From the NCBI GenBank assembly GCA_002310095.1, contig DBYH01000024.1, positions 1 to 11,459 on the forward strand: a stretch of DNA of 11,459 bases. Direction: 5' to 3'. Below the pieces are notes generated by a model, which was given only the letters and a program-made list of their open reading frames with translations, did no database searches and was not told the origin of the DNA. Below, one piece after another: positions 5,647-11,459 of this stretch. The translations under genes and the position numbers were made by a program. The DNA comes from Firmicutes bacterium UBA1191. Its GTDB lineage: Bacteria; Bacillota; Clostridia; Peptostreptococcales; Anaerovoracaceae. Position 1 is the first letter of the stretch. Each line of letters begins with the position of its first letter.

Positions 5647-6873
5647 CTACTTCACCGCCTTCGCTTTCTTAAGTTCCTCTATCTGCTCAGGCGTGTAGCC
5701 CATGGCGGCCAGGATTTCGTCCGTGTGTTCCCCGATCGGACCCGTCGGTTTGTACTCCTTCCGGCCGTAATCGCTGAAGGAAATCGGCGGCGACGGCATC
5801 ATCACCGTCGTGTGGTTCTCGTCCGGATATTCCACCGGAACCATGTAGCCATTTTCGATCGCCTGCGGGTCGCTGCTGACTTCGTGCTGCTCGCGCAGGA
5901 TCTCGCAGGCGCAGTTGTTCCCGCTCAGATAATCTCTCCACTCCTGCGCAGTCTTCGTAAGGAAGATTTCGTTGCACTTCATTATAACATCTTTGATGGT
6001 GTCCTTCTCCTGCATGATAGCGATGCTGGCGTAATCAGGATCGGTCGCGTACTCTGGTATTCCGAAGAGTCCGTACCACTTCTCCCTGTCTGTCTCATAC
6101 TCGTTGCAGTAGACGCCGATCCAGCGGCCGTCCTTGCACTTGTATGTCTGGTTGAACGGGTCCGTCGGACGGAGAGGATCCGGATTCATGTGCTTGTGTC
6201 CGAACTGGGTCTGAACGACGCCGATGGCGTTGCACCAGATGCCGTTGGCAAAGAGTGAAATGTTCACCTTGGTGCCTTTGCCTGTCTTCTCTCTGCCGTA
6301 GAGAGCCATCAGGATTCCGGACAGAAAGGCGCTGCTTGTGACCATGTCGCCGAAGGCGTATGTCGGCAGGAATGGGAACGAGTCCTTCACCTGCCAGTCG
6401 CCTATAGGACCGGAACGCATCCAGAAGGCGCTGATGTCAAAGCCCGGATCGTCGGCCGCCGGGCCCTTGTCTCCGTAGCCCTTGAAATGGGCATAGATGA
6501 GTCCCGGGTTGGATTCCTTCAGGGACTCGTAGTCGAGTCCGTTACGGGCCAGGGATTTCTCACGCACATTGGTGACGAAGATATCCGTACCATTGATCAG
6601 ATCCAGCAGTATCTTCTTTCCTTCTTCCGTCTTGTAGTTCAGGGAAATGAACTTCTTGTTGCTGTTGTGTATTGTGAACAGCGGATTCAGATCGTCCGTG
6701 TAGGGCGTGAACTCGTGGGATCCGCCCACACGCATGACGTCTCCGTCGAGGCCTTCGACCTTGACAACCTCCGCACCGTAAGCGCAGAGCATTCTCGCGG
6801 TCGTCGGCGCCGCGACGACTGTGCTCATCTCAACTACTTTTACTCCCTCCAGAGGAAGTGTCTTCTGTTCCAT
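5647..6873 (-). CDS. Family III (CaiB/BaiF) CoA-transferase
   Basis: 408 aa, the normal length for the family. Family III enzymes move CoA between an acyl-CoA and a free acid through an aspartyl-CoA mixed anhydride. Seen: LEGVKVVEMSTVVAAPTTARML at the N-terminus, the CAYGAEVVKVE element (30-40), PGFDISAFWMRSG (143-155) with probable catalytic Asp146, and a C-terminal GEHTDEILAAMGY. The PGFD..AFW.RSG segment is most like the 2-hydroxyacyl/aryl-acid subfamily I know as HadA (2-hydroxyisocaproate) and FldA (phenyllactate), more than CaiB or formyl-CoA transferase. With the oxidoreductase genes just upstream, it probably releases an acid from the acyl-CoA they make. HadBC/FldBC dehydratase genes are not in the window. 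The ribosome binding site is weak and purine-rich (AGAAAGAGAG), unlike its neighbours. Confidence 0.88.
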   Translation of the reverse strand: MEQKTLPLEGVKVVEMSTVVAAPTTARMLCAYGAEVVKVEGLDGDVMRVGGSHEFTPYTDDLNPLFTIHNSNKKFISLNYKTEEGKKILLDLINGTDIFVTNVREKSLARNGLDYESLKESNPGLIYAHFKGYGDKGPAADDPGFDISAFWMRSGPIGDWQVKDSFPFLPTYAFGDMVTSSAFLSGILMALYGREKTGKGTKVNISLFANGIWCNAIGVVQTQFGHKHMNPDPLRPTDPFNQTYKCKDGRWIGVYCNEYETDREKWYGLFGIPEYATDPDYASIAIMQEKDTIKDVIMKCNEIFLTKTAQEWRDYLSGNNCACEILREQHEVSSDPQAIENGYMVPVEYPDENHTTVMMPSPPISFSDYGRKEYKPTGPIGEHTDEILAAMGYTPEQIEELKKAKAVK

Positions 6874-6901
6874 GTCAGTCTCTCTTTCTTCTAATGCAAA
6901 G

Positions 6902-6930
6902 GCAGGCGCACTGGTTATTTCTGCGCCTGC
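6902..6930 (-). repeat. Strong hairpin across the vorC stop codon
   Basis: Perfect 9-bp GC-rich arms (GCAGGCGCA / TGCGCCTGC, 6902-6910 with 6922-6930) enclose an 11-nt loop that contains the vorC stop codon. No U-run follows on the minus strand, so it is not a classical terminator. It may stabilise or tune the mRNA between the oxidoreductase and CoA-transferase genes. Confidence 0.65.
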
Positions 6931-7457
6931 GCCGCTTCCACGCCTGCGTTAAACGCTTCCACGTTCTTCGGATTGTTCTTTCCCTTCTTGCCGAAGTAAT
7001 GTTCCATGCCGGCTCTCACGTGGTCTTCGTCATACAGATCCGACGCCCCCGCCAGAGCTCCCAGCATGATGATATTTGTTCCGCGGTGATTGTCCAGTTC
7101 GTTTGCGATCTCAGTCGCAGGTACCTTGAATACCTTGATGTCATCGCGGTACTTTCTGTCTTTGCTTACAAGGCTGCTGTTGACGAGCAGCACGCCGCCC
7201 GGCTTCAGCCTCTCTTCGAATGTATCGATTGCCGACTCGCTCATGGTGAGCAGGATATCAGGCTCCAGGCAGTATGGGCTCATCAGGTCCTCGTCTCCTA
7301 TTTTGACCTCACAGTTTGCCGCGCCGCCTCTCATCTCGAATCCATAGGAAGGATACCAGGAAACGTTCTTGCCGTCCTCCATGGCAATGTCCGCCAGGAC
7401 CATGCCTGCTACAAGGACGCCCTGTCCTCCGATTCCGGAGCAGATTATCTCAATCAT
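6915..7457 (-). CDS. vorC: 2-oxoacid:ferredoxin oxidoreductase, gamma subunit
   Basis: 180 aa, the gamma (POR/KOR gamma) subunit of a four-subunit 2-oxoacid:ferredoxin oxidoreductase. It has the glycine-rich start GIGGQG (8-13) and the SYGFEMRGGAANCEV block (37-51), both hallmarks of the family. It helps form the CoA-binding and substrate-closing part of the complex. Its ATG overlaps the beta-subunit stop by one base (TAATG), so the two are translationally coupled. Whether the substrate is a branched-chain, aromatic or other 2-oxoacid is not visible; the vor name rests on the alpha subunit's resemblance to VorB. Confidence 0.9.
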   Translation of the reverse strand: MIEIICSGIGGQGVLVAGMVLADIAMEDGKNVSWYPSYGFEMRGGAANCEVKIGDEDLMSPYCLEPDILLTMSESAIDTFEERLKPGGVLLVNSSLVSKDRKYRDDIKVFKVPATEIANELDNHRGTNIIMLGALAGASDLYDEDHVRAGMEHYFGKKGKNNPKNVEAFNAGVEAAQAQK

Positions 7458-8197
7458 TACTTGTCACCTCCCTTGTCGATGAACTCGCCAAGAGGCAGAT
7501 ACTTGCTCTGGGTCGTCTTGATGAACTCGCACGCGTCAATCTCTGACATCTTCCAGTTTGTCGGACACATGCTCAGCACGTCGATCAGACAGAAGCCCTC
7601 TCCGTTCATCTGCTTTTCAAGAGCCTTCTTGATCATCTTCTTTGTCTTCTCTGTATTTGCCGGCGTGTTTACAGCGCCCCTCGCCAGATAAGCCATATCC
7701 GTCTGGCTTAAAATCTTCGTGATATCCAGCATGCTGCCGTTCTTCTTCTCGTCACGGCCGAACGGTGATGTGGCCGTTTTCATTCCCGGCAGTGTGGCAG
7801 GAGACATCTGCCCTCCCGTCATTCCGAACACGCTGTTGTTTATAACAATTGCCAGAATGTTGTCATTTCTGATTGCGCTGTACAGCGTTGATTCTATTCC
7901 GATGCTGTAAGCCGACCCGTCTCCTGGACGGGCGATGACCAGACAGTCTGGTCTGGCGTGCTTGAGCCCCGCTGCCGTAGCGATGGTTCTTCCGTGGGCG
8001 CCCATGACCGTATTGTACTTCATGGCGAACTGTCCGAACTGTCCGCACGCAACGTCGTCTACGGTCAGCACCTTATTGCTGACACCCAGCTCCTCAACAG
8101 CTTCAGTTATTATGCGGCAAATGATTCCGTGTCCGCACCCAGGGCACCAGGAGGCCTGCTGTGTCATGTCTATGTCTTTAGGAATTGTAAAATTCAT
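7457..8197 (-). CDS. vorA: 2-oxoacid:ferredoxin oxidoreductase, beta (TPP) subunit
   Basis: 246 aa from the ATG at 8197. This subunit binds thiamine diphosphate and carries out oxidative decarboxylation of the 2-oxoacid. Seen: WCPGCGHG (17-24), the TPP motif from PGDGSAYSIG (91-100) to INNSVFGMTGGQMSPAT (119-135), and VDDVACGQFGQF (46-57). An in-frame GTG at 8206 lies 9 nt upstream, but it touches the AGGAGG (8206-8211), leaving no spacing, whereas the ATG sits 8 nt away; the ATG start is therefore preferred. The gene begins 15 nt after the alpha stop codon and overlaps gamma by one base. Cofactor motifs are complete. Confidence 0.92.
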   Translation of the reverse strand: MNFTIPKDIDMTQQASWCPGCGHGIICRIITEAVEELGVSNKVLTVDDVACGQFGQFAMKYNTVMGAHGRTIATAAGLKHARPDCLVIARPGDGSAYSIGIESTLYSAIRNDNILAIVINNSVFGMTGGQMSPATLPGMKTATSPFGRDEKKNGSMLDITKILSQTDMAYLARGAVNTPANTEKTKKMIKKALEKQMNGEGFCLIDVLSMCPTNWKMSEIDACEFIKTTQSKYLPLGEFIDKGGDK

Positions 8198-8212
8198 ATT
8201 CAGCACCTCCTC

Positions 8213-9274
8213 TTAATATTTGCTCAGCATCTCTTTTGCTATCTCAACGATTTTGATTTCACTCATGTTGTCCCAGTACTCTCCGTAGAACTCAACAGGA
8301 AGCTTGTTCCCCGTTGCGAGAATGACATCGTCCTTCATTTGTCCGAGGATGTTTCTCTCAACATCAAGTATCGCTTTCACCTGACCCCCCAGCTCATCAA
8401 AAGCCTTCTTCGGGAACGGCCAAAGGGTTATCGGTCTGATCAGACCCAGCTTAATGCCTTCCTTGCGCGCGCGTACTATCGCGGACTTGGCGACCCTGGC
8501 GCTTGTGCCGTAGGCAACCATGACGATTTCCGCGTCATCAGCCTGCACGCTCTCCCAGCGCTGTTCCTCAGCTTCCATCTTGCCGTACTTCTCAAGACAG
8601 TAGGCCGGATATTTGTGACCTCCGTCCTCCCAGTCCCAGTAACGGTTCCAGATGGCTCTCTGAGGCTCCCCTTCTTCGCGGGGTTTCAGAGCCCAGTCGT
8701 ATGTATCTATATCATGCTCCTTCATCTCCGGAAGCTCGACCGGCTCGATCATCTGTCCGATGGTCGCGTCTGTTGCGATGAGCACCGGATGACGGTACTT
8801 CTCCGCCAGATCGAATGCCCCATAAGCCAGATCGACACTTTCCTGAACACTCTCGGGTGCCAGAACGATTGTCCTGTAGTCCCCGTGACCGCCGCCTCTG
8901 GTCAGCTGCCAGTAATCACCCTGTCCCATAAAGATATCTCCCAGGGCATCACCGATTCTCTGGACATCAACGATAACCGCCGGCAAATCGCTGCCGCAAA
9001 GATAGGATATTCCCTCCTGCTTCAGCGAGAACCCCGGACCTGACGTGGTAGTCAGCGCTCTCATTCCGCCGGCCGCGGCTCCCAGGAGCATGTTTACTCC
9101 CGCCAGTTCCGACTCGGTCTGAACACACTTGCCACCGACTTCATCCATTCTCCAGCACAGATATTCAAGTATCTCAGTCTGCGGAGTGATCGGGTAACCA
9201 CTGAAGAATCTGCATCCGGCGCGGAGGCAGGACTCAGCAAGGGCTTCATTTCCCTTCATCAATACTTTAGCCAT
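8213..9274 (-). CDS. vorB: 2-oxoacid:ferredoxin oxidoreductase, alpha subunit (VorB-like)
   Basis: 353 aa, the alpha subunit that shapes the substrate site and contacts TPP from the opposite side to beta. Seen: the SGYPITPQTEI block (25-35), TESELAG with conserved Glu55, TSGPGFSLKQEGISYL (77-92), GGGHGDYRTIVLAP (127-140), and C-terminal GLIRPITLWPFP. Order and wording are closest to the family named VorB (3-methyl-2-oxobutanoate dehydrogenase subunit), which in anaerobes also covers enzymes of other or broad 2-oxoacid use. A good site (AAGGAGG, 6 nt before ATG) overlaps the ferredoxin gene's stop codon (TAAGGAGG). It is the third gene of the tightly spaced delta-alpha-beta-gamma run. Confidence 0.92.
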   Translation of the reverse strand: MAKVLMKGNEALAESCLRAGCRFFSGYPITPQTEILEYLCWRMDEVGGKCVQTESELAGVNMLLGAAAGGMRALTTTSGPGFSLKQEGISYLCGSDLPAVIVDVQRIGDALGDIFMGQGDYWQLTRGGGHGDYRTIVLAPESVQESVDLAYGAFDLAEKYRHPVLIATDATIGQMIEPVELPEMKEHDIDTYDWALKPREEGEPQRAIWNRYWDWEDGGHKYPAYCLEKYGKMEAEEQRWESVQADDAEIVMVAYGTSARVAKSAIVRARKEGIKLGLIRPITLWPFPKKAFDELGGQVKAILDVERNILGQMKDDVILATGNKLPVEFYGEYWDNMSEIKIVEIAKEMLSKY

Positions 9275-9285
9275 TTTCCGCCTCC

Positions 9286-9489
9286 TTAATCTGTTATCTC
9301 AATGCAATAGTCCGGGCACATCTTATAACACGCGCCGCAGCCTATGCATTCCTTTTCTTCATCCTGCTGTACGATTTCAAACCCTTTAGGACCAAGCTGA
9401 GTCGATGGAATAAGAACTCCCTTTGGGCAGACGCTGGTGCAGAGGAAGCAGCCTTTGCATCTTTTGAAATCAACAATAACTTTACTCAT
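9286..9489 (-). CDS. vorD: 2[4Fe-4S] ferredoxin-like delta subunit
   Basis: 67 aa with two complete 4Fe-4S motifs: CKGCFLCTSVCP (Cys 11, 14, 17, 21) and CIGCGACYKMCP (Cys 48, 51, 54, 58). As delta subunit it carries electrons from the TPP site to external ferredoxin. Its ATG lies inside the end of the hydrolase gene (8-nt overlap ATGAGTAA), with AGGAGG just upstream, so translation is coupled. The delta-alpha-beta-gamma order is usual for this enzyme class. Confidence 0.92.
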   Translation of the reverse strand: MSKVIVDFKRCKGCFLCTSVCPKGVLIPSTQLGPKGFEIVQQDEEKECIGCGACYKMCPDYCIEITD

Positions 9490-10141
9490 TTTCTCCTCCT
9501 GTATTATCTATGGCATAAGCCCGAACCGGCGCGCCATCAGAACCGCCCAGCTTCATCGGTACGAAGCAAAAGCAGTACTGCGAGCCCGCGTCCAGTTCAA
9601 GTGAGTTATTTATGTTCTCAACGATCAGGACCTCATTCGAAAGAAAGACCGGATGAGTGTCCCATTGCTCCCGCAACGTAGGATCTACATTCAGAAAATC
9701 CACCGCGATTATGCTGACGCCGCTCTCCACCATAAGCTTAGCCGCTTCCAGTGAAATGTACGGATGGTTAAGATACTCATCGGTACCGTACTTCTCGGAC
9801 CATCCGGTCTGCAAAAGCAGGAAATCCCCTTGCCTGAATCCCTCCAGGCAAGGGTTGATTTCGTCTGCGGTGATTGCTTCCCCCGCTTTCTTATGCTGCA
9901 GGTTACAGACTCTTCCTTCGCCGATGAATCTGGAAACGGGATAATCCGTTATTCGCTTTCCTTCGGGAAGGAAATGATATGGCGCGTCGATATGGGTGCC
10001 CGTGTGGCTGCCGCCTTTGAAATAATCCACGTGGCAGCCGTCTGTTTCAAAAGTTGCGACTTCTTCCAGAGAAATCTCCGGGTCGCCCGGATACGCCATC
10101 ATCCCCGTATGTATCTCATGGGTCAGATCGATGATTTTCAC
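9482..10141 (-). CDS. Cyclase/KynB-type metal-dependent hydrolase
   Basis: 219 aa, cyclase family (arylformamidase KynB, isatin hydrolase, some lactamases and amidases). The metal-binding motif SHTGTHIDAPYH has His46, His50, Asp52 and His56. DTHPVFLSNEVLIVE supplies His163 and Glu175, matching the second pair of KynB metal ligands, so the active site looks complete. The start is GTG at 10141, with AAGGAGG 6 nt upstream. It overlaps the ferredoxin subunit gene by 8 nt, so it belongs to the oxidoreductase operon, and it is the first gene after an extended -10 promoter. Likely role: hydrolysis of an amide, formamide or lactam that yields an amino acid or oxoacid for the pathway. No specific substrate can be assigned, and the kynurenine route is not otherwise supported here. 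Confidence 0.85.
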   Translation of the reverse strand: MKIIDLTHEIHTGMMAYPGDPEISLEEVATFETDGCHVDYFKGGSHTGTHIDAPYHFLPEGKRITDYPVSRFIGEGRVCNLQHKKAGEAITADEINPCLEGFRQGDFLLLQTGWSEKYGTDEYLNHPYISLEAAKLMVESGVSIIAVDFLNVDPTLREQWDTHPVFLSNEVLIVENINNSLELDAGSQYCFCFVPMKLGGSDGAPVRAYAIDNTGGENE

Positions 10142-10163
10142 CTTTTGCCTCCTTGACTTTTTT

Positions 10164-10180
10164 CTGTAATTATATCACAG
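10164..10180 (-). promoter_or_regulatory. Extended -10 promoter with overlapping dyad, upstream of the catabolic genes
   Basis: On the minus strand TGTGATATAAT occupies 10169-10179, with a perfect TATAAT at 10169-10174 and TGn plus TRTG in front; the -35 is weak. Start is expected near 10162, giving a leader of about 20 nt. The same bases form an imperfect dyad, CTGTnATnnnATnACAG, centred on the -10, a candidate operator. It would let the hydrolase-to-aminotransferase genes be transcribed apart from the symporter gene. Confidence 0.6.
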
Positions 10181-10187
10181 AGGCAAA

Positions 10188-11459
10188 CTAAAGGACCTTC
10201 TCCAGAGCTTCAGCGGACGCCCGTTTCTTCGTTTCCTGAAGCACGCCGTCCACATAGACGGTACCGTCCTCATGGATATCTACAACATGCTTGTTTCTGT
10301 CGATTGCGGTAACGATGAAGAATATAACCGCGCTGACCAGAATGCCTCCCATAATAGGTGATGTTGCTGCCAGACCGTCCTTGACCATGAAGAAGATAAC
10401 TGTTATAAAGCTTCCTGCCATGGCGAACAGTCCTGCCTTTGCGCTGACCTTCTTGAGAAGGAAGGCGAATACGCATGGGATGAATATGCAGCCCGAAATG
10501 AATGCATACGCAACGTCCAACGCTACCAGTACGCTCTGAATCCAGAGTGCGCAGATGATTGCCAGGAGTCCTACGATTACCGCGATGATACGTGTGATCA
10601 GGATACCCGTCTTCTCTGATATCTCCGGCTTCGCGTTTTTGATCAGGTCGTTGTACGCAACTGTCGCGGTACCCATAACCTCACTGGACGCTGTTGACAT
10701 TACTGCCGCCAGAGCCGCAGCCATGATTACGCCCCTGATACCTACCGGCGTGAATGTTGTAGTCGCTGTCGCAAAGGCAAGATCCGAATTCTCCAGATCC
10801 GGCATTACGATTACCAGACAGATGCCGATGATGATGAGCGCTACGGTGTAAAGGAAGATGTACAGAGCTGCCAGCGCAGTACCATGCCTTGAGACCTTAG
10901 GATTCTTAGCCGTGAATGCACGCTGCCAGATATCCTGTCCTACGATGAATCCCGGCGTATATAATAATATGTAGGCAATGATTCTTGCCGCTCCGAGATT
11001 TGTAATGTCCAGGTGCGTTGCCGGTGCCTGTTCTATGAATGCCCCGATGCCTCCAACTCCATGAATTGCCATGATCGGGCAAAGTATGATTACGCCCGCC
11101 GTCATGACAAGGAACTGGAAGATGTCCGTATATGTAACCGCCCACATTCCGCCGATGACGATGTAGGCCAGTACTACGAGACCGCCAATCAGCATGGATA
11201 CCTGCGTCGACCATCCGAACATGACGTTCGTTATTGTGCCGACAGCTACTACCTGTACAACGCCTACCATGAACATGTATATCATCATGACGACTGCGCT
11301 GAGTACACGTGCCTGCGGTCCGTAGAATACGCCAAAGCCTTCCGCTGTCGTCAGAATTCTCATGTCAGAGAGCTTCGTTCTCAGGAAGAGGCTCAGCAGG
11401 AAGATGCTCAGTGCGCAGATTCCGCCCAGCCAGATGGCGCCGATACCGGATTCATAAGC
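10188..11459 (-). CDS. Sodium:solute symporter (SSS family), 5' end beyond the window
   Basis: The frame stays open from 11363, where the first internal Met occurs, to the window edge (32 more codons, hydrophobic, no stop), so the visible 423 residues are the C-terminal part of a larger protein; SSS proteins are usually about 450-550 aa. Seen: many hydrophobic membrane segments, the family signature GGMWAVTYTD followed by IFQF, GQDIWQRAFTAK, and MSTASSEVMGTATVAYND, which matches the Ser-rich transmembrane segment forming the Na2 sodium site. A charged tail of about 40 residues ends the protein. It sits in the inner membrane and takes up a solute with Na+. Placement before the hydrolase and oxidoreductase genes suggests it imports their substrate. 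No terminator is seen after it, so read-through into the hydrolase gene is likely. Confidence 0.9.
   Translation of the reverse strand, partial: AYESGIGAIWLGGICALSIFLLSLFLRTKLSDMRILTTAEGFGVFYGPQARVLSAVVMMIYMFMVGVVQVVAVGTITNVMFGWSTQVSMLIGGLVVLAYIVIGGMWAVTYTDIFQFLVMTAGVIILCPIMAIHGVGGIGAFIEQAPATHLDITNLGAARIIAYILLYTPGFIVGQDIWQRAFTAKNPKVSRHGTALAALYIFLYTVALIIIGICLVIVMPDLENSDLAFATATTTFTPVGIRGVIMAAALAAVMSTASSEVMGTATVAYNDLIKNAKPEISEKTGILITRIIAVIVGLLAIICALWIQSVLVALDVAYAFISGCIFIPCVFAFLLKKVSAKAGLFAMAGSFITVIFFMVKDGLAATSPIMGGILVSAVIFFIVTAIDRNKHVVDIHEDGTVYVDGVLQETKKRASAEALEKVL

Noticed and set aside
4579..6258. A 559-codon open frame on the plus strand
   Set aside because: It lies antisense to the aminotransferase and CoA-transferase genes, is rich in Arg/His/Val/Leu as expected for the complement of GC-rich coding DNA, and matches no family I recognise. 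The opposite frames carry complete enzyme motifs.
7958..9043. A 361-codon open frame on the plus strand
   Set aside because: It is antisense to the oxidoreductase alpha and beta genes, which have full cofactor motifs; no ribosome binding site or recognisable domain supports it.
10164..10180. CRP/FNR-type site in the operon promoter
   Set aside because: TGTGA is present but the second half (TACAG or TTACA) does not match TCACA at the right spacing, so I list it only as an unassigned dyad.

Overview
The window suggests an anaerobic, amino-acid-fermenting Firmicute of class Clostridia. The evidence is an oxygen-sensitive ferredoxin-dependent 2-oxoacid oxidoreductase, a family III CoA-transferase, strong AGGAGG ribosome binding sites and the 16S rRNA 5' region. 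The 16S text around 1-300 looks to me like Clostridial Family XIII (Anaerovoracaceae: Mogibacterium/Anaerovorax relatives). That placement is from memory, not from an alignment.

Layout from left to right. (1) 1-316 is the 5' end of a 16S rRNA gene read leftward. Its long leader and a strong promoter (TTGACA-17-TAATAT with an A-rich upstream element) occupy 317-658. A hairpin terminator at 664-691 separates it from the next gene. (2) 745-1761, minus strand: low-specificity L-threonine aldolase. (3) 1914-3204, plus strand: a two-gene HipBA-like toxin-antitoxin module. The first protein joins a Xre/HipB-type DNA-binding domain to a region that resembles the N-terminal part of gut-Firmicute HipA-like proteins. 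The second is a short HipA-type kinase. A 9-bp inverted repeat sits inside the module's own promoter, and the antitoxin mRNA appears to be leaderless. (4) 3237-4357, plus strand: a HypB-like metallochaperone GTPase lacking a usual metal-ligand histidine, then a small DUF1232 protein. Each has its own extended -10 promoter, and a two-sided terminator at 4388-4421 follows. (5) 4453-11459, minus strand: a tightly packed catabolic cluster. In transcription order it is a sodium:solute symporter (cut by the window edge), a cyclase/KynB-type metal hydrolase, a four-subunit 2-oxoacid:ferredoxin oxidoreductase (delta, alpha, beta, gamma), a CaiB/BaiF CoA-transferase and a class I/II aminotransferase.

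How the genes may work together. In region 5 a substrate would enter with Na+ and the hydrolase might open an amide or lactam to release an amino acid. The aminotransferase would give a 2-oxoacid, and the oxidoreductase would turn that into acyl-CoA, CO2 and reduced ferredoxin. The CoA-transferase would then move CoA to another acid and release the end-product acid. This is the logic of the oxidative branch of Stickland-type fermentation; the substrate cannot be read from the sequence. The most unusual item is the HipBA-like module, because of its split domain layout and its compact control region. Three promoters in the window share the TRTGnTATAAT extended -10 element, which gives the region a consistent promoter style.
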